This document shows positions 35,041-42,543 of a stretch of DNA of 64,000 nt, in pieces. The stretch covers positions 221,120 through 285,119 of the forward strand of contig CAXAZF010000005.1 of assembly GCA_963973455.1 (NCBI GenBank), written 5' to 3'. The position numbers and the translations under genes are program-made. The notes under the pieces are model-generated. The model was not told the origin of the DNA, did not search any database, and saw nothing but the letters and a program-made list of their open reading frames with translations. This stretch comes from Marixanthomonas sp002364245. Its GTDB lineage: Bacteria; Bacteroidota; Bacteroidia; Flavobacteriales; Flavobacteriaceae. The number at the start of each line of letters is the position of its first letter. The stretch's first letter is position 1.

Positions 35041-35884
35041 AAGCTGATAGAAACTCAGGGTATGCTTCTGCATCATCGTCGGTAATTTCATCTAAAACCG
35101 GCTTTAAAAAAGGGTTCTTTTCACCGTGCGTGTATAACATCCAGCGTTCATTATTATACTCTAAAGCGGTTAAGTTTTCAATCCAATCGCCGCTATTTAG
35201 ATACGTACAACTCCCTTTACTATTTATCACTTTTTTTATGACTGGCTGATGAATATGGCCGCAAGCAACAAAGTCGTATCCTTCATCAATAGCAAGGTCG
35301 GTTGCAGTGGTTTCAAAATCACTTATAAATTTAATGGCACCTTTTACACTGTTTTTTATTTTTTTGGAAAGCGAATATTTGTCTTTACCAAATTTTGCCA
35401 AACAATGATTCACAAAGCGGTTAAATAGTATTAGTAAATCATATCCCCAGCCACCTAATTTAGCAATCCATTTGGTATGTTGAATAGAAGCATCGAATAC
35501 ATCACCGTGAAAAAACCAAGCCTTTTTTCCGTCGATATTTAAAATAAGCTTATCCAATATTTGAATGTTCCCCATTTTCGTATCACTAAACCGGCGTAGC
35601 TTTTCATCATGATTTCCAGTTAAATAATATACTTTGGTGCCTTTTGCGGCCAAAGCAATTATTTTTTTAATAACCTGTAAATGGGCTTTCGGAAAATAAC
35701 GTTTTCGGAATTGCCAAATATCAATAATATCCCCGTTAAGGATTAATTTCTTTGGCTTTACGGAATTCAAATATTGTAATACTTCTTTGGCATGGCAACC
35801 ATAGGTACCCAAATGAATGTCTGATAATACAACGATTTCTACTTTTCTTTTCAAGACGTCAATTTGGAATACAAAGATTTTCAT
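35027..35884 (-). CDS. UDP-2,3-diacylglucosamine pyrophosphatase-like metallophosphoesterase (LpxH family)
   Basis: A 285-residue calcineurin-like phosphoesterase. All family motifs are present: SDIHLG (Asp22, His24), NGDIID (Asp52), TGNHDEK (Asn91, His92), the WFFHGDVFDA segment and CGHIHQP. The NSGDWIENLTALEY ending is typical of LpxH-like proteins in Bacteroidota. LpxH removes UMP from UDP-2,3-diacylglucosamine in lipid A synthesis. This group also contains homologues without shown LpxH activity, so I leave the symbol blank. It converges on, and overlaps, the FAD/Fe-S gene. Membrane-peripheral location is expected. Confidence 0.8.
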   Translation of the reverse strand: MKIFVFQIDVLKRKVEIVVLSDIHLGTYGCHAKEVLQYLNSVKPKKLILNGDIIDIWQFRKRYFPKAHLQVIKKIIALAAKGTKVYYLTGNHDEKLRRFSDTKMGNIQILDKLILNIDGKKAWFFHGDVFDASIQHTKWIAKLGGWGYDLLILFNRFVNHCLAKFGKDKYSLSKKIKNSVKGAIKFISDFETTATDLAIDEGYDFVACGHIHQPVIKKVINSKGSCTYLNSGDWIENLTALEYNNERWMLYTHGEKNPFLKPVLDEITDDDAEAYPEFLSAFIYE

Positions 35885-36004
35885 ATTTGTCTATATTTCC
35901 TTTAAGTCAATGTTACCAATAGATAGTCAAATGGTTATGTTATGAACTTTTTATTTCTGAAATATTAAGGCGAATGTTTATTTTTAAGTTTCAGTTGTAA
36001 GATT

Positions 36005-36012
36005 TACATTTG
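36005..36012 (+). promoter_or_regulatory. -7 promoter element for aroC
   Basis: TACATTTG matches TAnnTTTG, 13 bases before the aroC start codon, which would give a very short leader. Confidence 0.5.
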
Positions 36013-36025
36013 TTGAAAACAGGAT

Positions 36026-37090
36026 ATGGCAGGCAATTCCTTCGGAACCATTTTTAAACTTACCACTTTTGGCGAATCGCATGGCGAAGCCATAGGCGGA
36101 ATTATTGATGGATGCCCAGCAGGGTTGTCAATAGATTTAGATGCTGTTGAAACAGAAATGCAACGCCGAAAACCTGGTCAATCTTCCATTGTAACCCAAC
36201 GAAAAGAACCTGATACTGTAAGATTTCTAAGCGGTATTTTTGAAGGAAAAACCACGGGAACACCTATTGGTTTTGTTATTGAAAACACCAACCAGAAGTC
36301 TAAAGACTATTCGCATATAAAAGATACCTACCGTCCTTCACATGCAGATTACACCTATGATAAAAAGTATGGCAATCGTGATTATAGAGGGGGAGGACGT
36401 TCTTCAGCTCGTGAAACCGCTTGCAGAGTTGCTGCTGGCGCCATAGCCAAGCAGTTATTAAAAAACATAAAAATAACGGCCTATGTCTCTGCTGTTGGCG
36501 AATTATCACTTCAGAAAAAATATTCAGAAGTAGATTTTTCAGAAATAGAAAACAACCCAGTTCGCTGTGCGGATGCCGATATGGCTTCAAAAATGGAAGC
36601 CTATATAAAAGAAATTAGAAAACAAGGCGATACCGTAGGCGGCCAAATAACGTGTGTCATTGAAAATGTCCCGATTGGTCTAGGCGAGCCTGTTTTTGAT
36701 AAACTGCATGCTCAATTAGGAAAAGCGATGCTGTCCATAAACGCTGTAAAAGGTTTTGAATACGGCAGCGGATTTGAAGGCACTAAAATGCAAGGAAGTT
36801 TGCACAACGATTTGTTTAATGAAGATGGAACTACCAAAACCAATTATAGTGGCGGTGTACAAGGTGGTATTAGCAACGGTGAGCCTATTTATTTCAATGT
36901 AGCTTTTAAACCAGTTGCCACCATTATGCAGAAACAGCAAACTATTAACTCTGAAGGAAAACAAGTGGATATGCAAGGAAAAGGACGTCATGATCCTTGT
37001 GTAGTACCTCGTGCCGTACCTATTGTGGAAGCCATGGCAGCATTGGTATTGGCCGATTTTTGGCTGCTTAACAAACTCGCCAAACTCTAA
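36026..37090 (+). CDS. aroC: chorismate synthase
   Basis: A 354-residue enzyme that converts 5-enolpyruvylshikimate-3-phosphate to chorismate, the last step of the shikimate pathway, using reduced FMN as a catalyst. Signatures are FGESHGEAIGGIIDGCPAG at the N terminus, the RRKPGQS loop, YRGGGRSSARETACRVAAGA, and the C-terminal KGRHDPCVVPRAVPIVEAM with the catalytic-region His and Arg residues. Length and completeness are normal. The gene precedes the dicarboxylate symporter gene by 55 bases. No other aromatic-pathway gene is in the window. Cytosolic. Confidence 0.97.
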   Translation: MAGNSFGTIFKLTTFGESHGEAIGGIIDGCPAGLSIDLDAVETEMQRRKPGQSSIVTQRKEPDTVRFLSGIFEGKTTGTPIGFVIENTNQKSKDYSHIKDTYRPSHADYTYDKKYGNRDYRGGGRSSARETACRVAAGAIAKQLLKNIKITAYVSAVGELSLQKKYSEVDFSEIENNPVRCADADMASKMEAYIKEIRKQGDTVGGQITCVIENVPIGLGEPVFDKLHAQLGKAMLSINAVKGFEYGSGFEGTKMQGSLHNDLFNEDGTTKTNYSGGVQGGISNGEPIYFNVAFKPVATIMQKQQTINSEGKQVDMQGKGRHDPCVVPRAVPIVEAMAALVLADFWLLNKLAKL

Positions 37091-37145
37091 AAGATTATCT
37101 GTATATTACGAAACATCAAAAAATAAAAGATCAATAGCATTAAAT

Positions 37146-38447
37146 ATGAAAAAACTGGCATTACACTGGCAAATTTTATTAGGAATGGCATTGGGGGTAG
37201 TTTTTGCCCTTATTCTTACCAACTTTGGTTGGGGGCCTGGTTTTATTGAAGATTGGGTAAAACCTTTCGGAACCATTTTTATAAATGCCTTAAAGTTAAT
37301 CGCCGTACCGTTAATCCTTGCTTCTTTGATTAAGGGTGTTTCCGACTTAAAAGATATTTCCAGTTTATCACAAATGGGGTTGCGTACTATTGTAACCTAC
37401 ATAATTACAACTGTAATTGCCGTATCTATTGGTCTGGGAGTTGTTAACTTAATTAAGCCTGGGAAAACAATCACAGAAGAAACCCGAAGCGAATTAGTGG
37501 AAGCTTATGGAGGCGAAGCCGAAATGAAACGTCAAGACGCCCAACGTCAAAAAGATGCGGGTCCTTTACAGGCTTTGGTTGATTTAGTACCAGATAACAT
37601 AATTGGTGCATCTTCCAGTAACCGAAATATGCTTCAAGTAATATTCTTTGCTATTTTCTTCGGAATTGGTCTGATATTGATTCCTGAAAAAACAGCCCAA
37701 CCTGTAAAAGATTTCTTCGATGGTTTTAATGAAGTCATCCTCAAAATGATTGATCTTATTATGCTTGCCGCACCCTATGGTGTATTTGCATTATTGGCAG
37801 CTCTGGTTGTTGAGGCCCCAAGTGCCGATCTTTTTGCCGCCCTTGGAATGTATGCACTTTGTGTAGTTGGTGGATTAGCTTTAATGATAGGTGTTTATAT
37901 ACTATTGGTATGGATATTTACAAGACATACGCCAAAGAGTTTCCTTAATGGTATTGGTCCTGCTCAATTACTTGCTTTTTCAACAAGCTCAAGTGCTGCA
38001 ACCCTTCCAGTTACAATGGAGCGAGTAGAAGAGCATTTAGGTGTAAAGCGTGAAGTGACAAGTTTTGTATTACCAATTGGCGCGACTATCAATATGGACG
38101 GAACTAGTTTGTATCAAGCTGTTGCAGCCGTTTTTATAGCACAGGCCTTTGGTATGGACCTCTCTTTTGGAACCCAGTTAGGGATTATTGCAACTGCTAC
38201 GTTGGCTTCCATAGGTTCAGCTGCAGTACCTGGAGCAGGAATGGTAATGTTGGTTATTGTATTGGCTCAAGCAGGTATTCCTGAAGCTGGACTAGCCTTA
38301 ATATTTGCTATTGACAGACCTTTGGATATGTGCCGTACCACGGTTAATGTAACTGGTGACGCTGCAGTTTCTATGATGGTTGCAAAATCTCAAGGAAAAT
38401 TAGGAGTGCCTAAAGTTAAAGATTGGGATGATAACTATAAAAAATGA
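37146..38447 (+). CDS. dicarboxylate/amino acid:cation symporter (DAACS, GltP-like)
   Basis: A 433-residue inner-membrane symporter of the glutamate/aspartate/dicarboxylate family. It has eight-helix plus re-entrant-loop architecture with the diagnostic FSTSSSAATLPVT in the first hairpin, the NMDGTSLYQAVAAVF motif, GSAAVPGAG in the second hairpin, and the DRPLDMCRTTVNVTGD substrate-binding helix. An Arg in MCRTTVNV is in the position that coordinates the side-chain carboxylate in acidic amino acid transporters. The ATG at 37146 was chosen over 37011, which lies inside aroC and would add a hydrophilic extension not found in the family. Confidence 0.9.
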   Translation: MKKLALHWQILLGMALGVVFALILTNFGWGPGFIEDWVKPFGTIFINALKLIAVPLILASLIKGVSDLKDISSLSQMGLRTIVTYIITTVIAVSIGLGVVNLIKPGKTITEETRSELVEAYGGEAEMKRQDAQRQKDAGPLQALVDLVPDNIIGASSSNRNMLQVIFFAIFFGIGLILIPEKTAQPVKDFFDGFNEVILKMIDLIMLAAPYGVFALLAALVVEAPSADLFAALGMYALCVVGGLALMIGVYILLVWIFTRHTPKSFLNGIGPAQLLAFSTSSSAATLPVTMERVEEHLGVKREVTSFVLPIGATINMDGTSLYQAVAAVFIAQAFGMDLSFGTQLGIIATATLASIGSAAVPGAGMVMLVIVLAQAGIPEAGLALIFAIDRPLDMCRTTVNVTGDAAVSMMVAKSQGKLGVPKVKDWDDNYKK

Positions 38448-38546
38448 TAGTTCATCGAAATAAAGGGCTTTTAGTTTTAAGATATTAATTATTATTCTAT
38501 TTTTAAAGCCCAAATCTTGCAAACTTTCTATCCTTAATTTGATATG

Positions 38547-38571
38547 CTATGATTCATTTTTAAAATCATAG
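38547..38571 (+). promoter_or_regulatory. inverted repeat just before the start of 38574
   Basis: CTATGATT and AATCATAG, perfect 8-bp arms with a 9-base spacer, end three bases before the ATG. As RNA it would form a hairpin over the ribosome-loading region; as DNA it could be an operator. There is no poly-T tail, so it is not a terminator. Confidence 0.35.
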
Positions 38572-38573
38572 TT

Positions 38574-39371
38574 ATGAAAAAGTATTGCCTAGTTACACTT
38601 TTTAGTTTTTTATCTTGTTTTGCTTTTGCCCAAGTGGGAATTGGTACAATAAACCCTTCGCCTGCGGCTATGTTGGAGGTGAGCGGTACATCAGATGGAG
38701 GTGCAACTTATAAAGGTTTTATGCCCGCCAGAGTTGACACTCAATCTAATAAGAATGCAATAAATGCTACTTCTTCAGATGTAGGGCTTTTGATTTTTGT
38801 TATAGAGACTGGTACATTAGAAATATGGAATGGCATAAGTTGGGAAACCATCTATACCTTGACTACTAATACAACCACATTGGCAGCACAAGATTTTGAT
38901 GGTAACCTTTCGTGGAATTATTCTATAAACCCCATCGCTTATGAAAATGGAAATGATATATGGGATATTGTAAATTCATTAGGGACTGGTAACACTTCAG
39001 CGATAGATTTGGTTTCCGGTAACTTTTTAGGGTGTCGTGATTTGGATAATCCAAACGGGGGAGGTGATTTCTCACACGAAATCGTTTTCGAAAATGTAGA
39101 TGTATCTTCCCTAACTAATCCGAGAATTGCGTTTGATTATGATATTTTTGAATTTGATAATGGTGATGATGTGAATTATGAAGTTTTTTACGATGATGTT
39201 GGTCAGGGAACAGTAAACCTTATTAATGGCTCTGGTAATCTCACGGTTCAAGGAACTGAAACAATTACAATTTCACCTTCTGCTACTAATGTTAGGATAA
39301 CAGTTTCTATTGTACAGGATGGTGATGGTGATTTTGCAGGCTTCGATAATTTTAGGTTGTATGGCCAATAA
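38574..39371 (+). CDS. secreted protein with a VGIGT...LEV N-terminal tag
   Basis: A 265-residue exported protein: signal peptide (about 1-20, ending FAFAQ), then the VGIGTINPSPAAMLEVSG stretch seen at the N terminus of many Flavobacteriaceae surface proteins, including fibre-like proteins. The C-terminal half (about 105-265) is an acidic beta-sandwich-like domain (LAAQDFDGNLSW...RITVSIVQDGDGDFAGFDNFRLYG) resembling carbohydrate-binding or jelly-roll modules in secreted Bacteroidota proteins. It lacks the usual T9SS C-terminal tail. Function is unknown. Monocistronic, with an inverted repeat just before the start codon. Confidence 0.65.
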   Translation: MKKYCLVTLFSFLSCFAFAQVGIGTINPSPAAMLEVSGTSDGGATYKGFMPARVDTQSNKNAINATSSDVGLLIFVIETGTLEIWNGISWETIYTLTTNTTTLAAQDFDGNLSWNYSINPIAYENGNDIWDIVNSLGTGNTSAIDLVSGNFLGCRDLDNPNGGGDFSHEIVFENVDVSSLTNPRIAFDYDIFEFDNGDDVNYEVFYDDVGQGTVNLINGSGNLTVQGTETITISPSATNVRITVSIVQDGDGDFAGFDNFRLYGQ

Positions 39372-39419
39372 AAATCAACTTTCATAACCTTTCACTAAAA
39401 CCCTTTCATTTCTACTCAT

Positions 39420-39444
39420 AATTAGTATATTTAAAATACTAATT
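39420..39444 (+). promoter_or_regulatory. inverted repeat with an embedded -7-like element before the QEGLA operon
   Basis: AATTAGTAT and ATACTAATT are perfect 9-bp arms with a 7-base spacer. TATATTTA (39426-39433), one base off TAnnTTTG, lies across the left arm and spacer. The structure ends 13 bases before the operon's first ATG, so a regulator bound here could block transcription directly. Confidence 0.4.
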
Positions 39445-39457
39445 AAAACCGACCCTC

Positions 39458-40486
39458 ATGAACGTTTGCTTTATCATGTACCCTTGGGATCAAATAGATC
39501 CTGAAAACGACTCTACTTTAGCGTTAATAAAAGAATTTGCTAAGCGTGGACACGGAATAGTCATAACAACACCTGCTAACTTAACAATACGTGATAGTGT
39601 TGCCTTTGCATTTTCACGATGTTTAAAGCGAAAAGATAAATTGGCTAAGGGCTTAAAAGGGTTTCATTCAAAAGCAGAATTTTATGATGAAATGCTGCCT
39701 ATGGCAGGTTTTGATGTAATCATCCTTCGTAGCAATCCACCTTTGGATATGATCATGCTCAACTTTTTAGATTCGGTAAAGGACGATGTATTCATCATGA
39801 ACGATCTCGATGGAATTCGCCGTGCAAACAATAAACTCTATACTGCTGTTTTTGAAGATGAAAATAATGAAATGATTCCACGTACGCATGTTACTAAAAA
39901 CAAACAGTATTTAAAGAAAATTATTAAAGAAGGTCCCGATCGTATGATTTTAAAACCTCTAAATGGTTTTGGTGGTTCGGGAGTAATATTAATTGAAAAA
40001 AGTGCGATGAAAAGTATCAACTCTTTGTTGGATTTTTATATTGATAATAAAGACGGGACTACAAATTATGTGATTTTACAGGATTATATTGAAGGTGCCG
40101 ATCAAGGAGACGTTCGTATTTTACTGTTAAACGGCCAGCCCATTGGTGCAATGCGACGCGTACCGGGTGATGAGGATCATAGAAGCAATGTAAGTGCTGG
40201 AGGTAGTGTGCAAAAACATACCCTAAGTAAACAAGAAAAAGAATTGTGCCGTCGTATTGGTCCAAAACTGGTAAAAGACGGACTTTATTTTGTAGGGATT
40301 GATGTTATTGGTGGTAAATTGGTAGAGGTAAATGTGATGTCGCCTGGAGGAATCACTTATATGAACAAAGTATACAAAAGCAAGATACAAGAAAAAATTA
40401 TTGACTTTGTGGAAGATAAAGTTGTGGAGCGTGTTAATGCCTTCGAACGTCGCCAAAAATTACGTAAACACGTAAGTGATGCCTAA
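39458..40486 (+). CDS. ATP-grasp carboxylate-amine ligase, glutathione-synthetase-like
   Basis: A 342-residue ATP-grasp enzyme that should activate a carboxylate with ATP and join it to an amine. The N-terminal domain (1-120) resembles the prokaryotic glutathione synthetase substrate domain (FIMYPWDQIDPENDSTLALIKEFAKRGH). The ATP-grasp core has MILKPLNGFGGSGVILIEK (about 167-185), an LQDYIEGADQGDVRILLLNG segment and the metal-binding LVEVNVMSPGG. True glutathione synthesis is unlikely in a bacillithiol-making bacterium with no gshA nearby, so a different peptide or amide bond is probable. Its stop codon overlaps the next start (TAATG), indicating translational coupling. Confidence 0.75.
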   Translation: MNVCFIMYPWDQIDPENDSTLALIKEFAKRGHGIVITTPANLTIRDSVAFAFSRCLKRKDKLAKGLKGFHSKAEFYDEMLPMAGFDVIILRSNPPLDMIMLNFLDSVKDDVFIMNDLDGIRRANNKLYTAVFEDENNEMIPRTHVTKNKQYLKKIIKEGPDRMILKPLNGFGGSGVILIEKSAMKSINSLLDFYIDNKDGTTNYVILQDYIEGADQGDVRILLLNGQPIGAMRRVPGDEDHRSNVSAGGSVQKHTLSKQEKELCRRIGPKLVKDGLYFVGIDVIGGKLVEVNVMSPGGITYMNKVYKSKIQEKIIDFVEDKVVERVNAFERRQKLRKHVSDA

Positions 40487-41316
40487 TGGAAAGATTAGCA
40501 GTTTCAGAAATTATAAAAAAAATTAAAGCGGAAGAGTTATTTGAAGCTGTGGCAGACGATTATTCTTTCACCTTAAAGATTGACGAATATGTGCCCTACG
40601 TTTGTGGAGCGGTGCATGACGGACATCAATTTAGGAAAGAATTGTGGGAAAACTGTATTCATACTGAATATGAACGATGGTTTGAAGAAGACCCATGTAC
40701 TAAGGAGTTTGTAAAAACACATCCTATTGTAATTGCCGGTTGCGATAGTCGGTTTGAATATGACTTAAACCGCGATCCAGACAATGCAATATTCGATTTA
40801 GCTTGGGGAAAACAATTGTGGAAAGAACCATTAAGTCCTTCAAAAAAAAAACAAAGCCTTGAAAAGCATACCGCATTTTATACGGTTGTTCATGCCTTGA
40901 TTTCAAAATTAGAACAAAAGCATGGAACTATTGTGGTGTATGATATGCACAGCTATAACTGGCGTCGCTGGGATCGAGAAGTGCCTGTAATTAATTTGGG
41001 AACTTCAAATATTGATAATGATCGTTTTGGCGAAATGGTGGAAAACTGGCGACAATCCCTATCAGAATTAAAACTTCCTCATGATATAAAAGCTACATCA
41101 AAAATTAACGATACCTTCTTCGGAAATGGTTATTTTTTGAAATTTATCACCCAAAATTTTAAAAATACGTTAGTTTTGGCGACTGAATTCAAGAAAATTT
41201 ATTGTGACGAATTGCGAGAAGTGATTTACCCTGAAGTAGTTTCAGCCATTGAGCAGCAGCTTCAGCAGAAAGTTAAAGAACACGCTTCGTTGTTTTACAA
41301 TACGTTCAACAAATAA
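40486..41316 (+). CDS. N-formylglutamate amidohydrolase family protein
   Basis: A 276-residue soluble enzyme of the N-formylglutamate amidohydrolase (FGase) superfamily, zinc-dependent deformylase or deacylase relatives of carboxypeptidase-type folds. Features are VPYVCGAVHDGHQFRKEL with a metal-ligand His, IVIAGCDSRFEYDLNRDPDNAIF, VVYDMHSYNWRR and FFGNGYFLKFITQ. In histidine catabolism the enzyme frees glutamate, but no hut genes are near. Coupling to an ATP-grasp ligase and a DUF1704 peptidase points to hydrolysis of an acyl-glutamate-like or isopeptide bond in an unknown pathway. It is the middle gene of a tightly packed operon. Confidence 0.78.
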   Translation: MERLAVSEIIKKIKAEELFEAVADDYSFTLKIDEYVPYVCGAVHDGHQFRKELWENCIHTEYERWFEEDPCTKEFVKTHPIVIAGCDSRFEYDLNRDPDNAIFDLAWGKQLWKEPLSPSKKKQSLEKHTAFYTVVHALISKLEQKHGTIVVYDMHSYNWRRWDREVPVINLGTSNIDNDRFGEMVENWRQSLSELKLPHDIKATSKINDTFFGNGYFLKFITQNFKNTLVLATEFKKIYCDELREVIYPEVVSAIEQQLQQKVKEHASLFYNTFNK

Positions 41317-41317
41317 T

Positions 41318-42481
41318 ATGACAGATACGCAGGATATTATCGATACCTATCCTAACTTATTTAGGATTGATTATAATTTAAATAAACTCGTTCAGAAAAT
41401 AGAGGTTTTAAACTTTGTAAACCCCATTAATATAGAACAAGAAAAGAGGAACTTCTTTGCTTCAAAATATAATGTAAACCCTAATTTTAAGTACCGAAAG
41501 CTCGATTTTAATGCCCATAAACTGCAACAAGAACTTTTTTCACAGGATATTGATAGTATTAAAGATGAAGAAACTCGTGCTTTTTATCGAGAAGTAATTT
41601 ATGATTATTCGGGTTTAGTACAATGTGTAGAAACCGTTGGACAAAAGGAAAAATTTTATTTTAATTCCTTAAAATCATTTGGGACACCAACCCAAAACAG
41701 TGTTGAAAATGCACGGTTTATTCTTCATTTTGAAGATGAGCCCTACGATCAGGAAATGATTCCTGTTTTTAATGCAACTGAAGCTTCTAAGTATTTTGAA
41801 ACATTTACTAAGAAGTATGATTTTCAATTTACCATAAAACTATCCAATAAAATTTCTGCAGCCGCTATGGTGATGAACAATAAGCAAACACTTGTGCTTA
41901 AAAAAAACCATCGCTTTAGTGCAAATCAACTTAAAGTATTGGCCAACCACGAAATAGGAGTACACCTTGTTACTACGTTTAATAGCTTAAATCAACCGCT
42001 TAAAATTTTCCATAACGGTTTTCCTAAAAATGTGGAGACTCAAGAAGGGTTGGCTGTTTTTAGTGAATATATGAGTGGATGTTTAACCCTGTACCGTTTA
42101 AAAGAACTGAGTTACCGAGTATTGGCGACTGATAGCTTACGAAAAGGTTTCAACTTTTGTGACACGTTCGATCTGTTGCACAATCAATATAAACTGAATA
42201 GGGAAGAGGCTTATAATATCACATTGCGTGCCCATAGAGGAGGTGGTTTTACTAAAGATCATCTTTACCTTACTGGATTGAAAAAAGTGTACAACCTGTA
42301 TCAAGATGGAGCATCTTTAGAGAATATTTTAGCGGGTAAAGTAACCTTAGAAAAAGAATCTCTTATTAATAATTGGAAAAAGGATGGGTTGGCAAATGAT
42401 AATCGTTATAAAAATTTTGCCTTTGAAAATAACGAGAACATGAATTCCAAATTGGATTTTATTCTTCAGAATTTGAAATAA
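41318..42481 (+). CDS. DUF1704 / QEGLA-motif zinc metallopeptidase-like protein
   Basis: A 387-residue protein with two diagnostic motifs: HEIGVH (211-216, an HExxxH zinc motif) and QEGLA (242-246, with Glu243 as probable third ligand). This is the TIGR02421/DUF1704 family, named in databases after a proposed effect on flavohemoglobin expression. Its eukaryotic relatives (MATCAP) are tubulin carboxypeptidases, so a tail-end peptidase or deglutamylase-type activity is plausible. It starts one base after the stop of the amidohydrolase. The ATG at 41318 is preferred to one inside the previous gene. Third gene of the operon, cytosolic. Confidence 0.85.
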   Translation: MTDTQDIIDTYPNLFRIDYNLNKLVQKIEVLNFVNPINIEQEKRNFFASKYNVNPNFKYRKLDFNAHKLQQELFSQDIDSIKDEETRAFYREVIYDYSGLVQCVETVGQKEKFYFNSLKSFGTPTQNSVENARFILHFEDEPYDQEMIPVFNATEASKYFETFTKKYDFQFTIKLSNKISAAAMVMNNKQTLVLKKNHRFSANQLKVLANHEIGVHLVTTFNSLNQPLKIFHNGFPKNVETQEGLAVFSEYMSGCLTLYRLKELSYRVLATDSLRKGFNFCDTFDLLHNQYKLNREEAYNITLRAHRGGGFTKDHLYLTGLKKVYNLYQDGASLENILAGKVTLEKESLINNWKKDGLANDNRYKNFAFENNENMNSKLDFILQNLK

Positions 42482-42485
42482 AAAA

Positions 42486-42505
42486 GCGGACAGTTTCCTG
42501 CCCGC
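42486..42505 (-). terminator. terminator after the T9SS cargo gene
   Basis: On the minus strand a GCGGGCAG / CTGTCCGC stem (one wobble) with loop GAAA is followed by a T run. It lies 38 bases beyond the stop at 42544. On the plus strand there is no T run, so it serves the minus-strand gene. Confidence 0.7.
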
Positions 42506-42543
42506 TCAATCTAATTACATAGTAACTAAACTATGAGAAAAAT

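Noticed and set aside
37011..37145. In-frame upstream extension of the dicarboxylate symporter
   Set aside because: It runs through the 3' end of aroC in another frame and adds a hydrophilic stretch absent from the family. The ATG at 37146 gives the normal N terminus.
38465..38511. GGGCTTT/AAAGCCC inverted repeat after the symporter gene
   Set aside because: The arms are 33 bases apart with no stable stem and no T-run, so it is not a credible terminator.
39458..40486. Annotation as true glutathione synthetase (gshB)
   Set aside because: No gshA is nearby, bacillithiol synthesis (bshA) is present, and the operon context points to a different ligase reaction.
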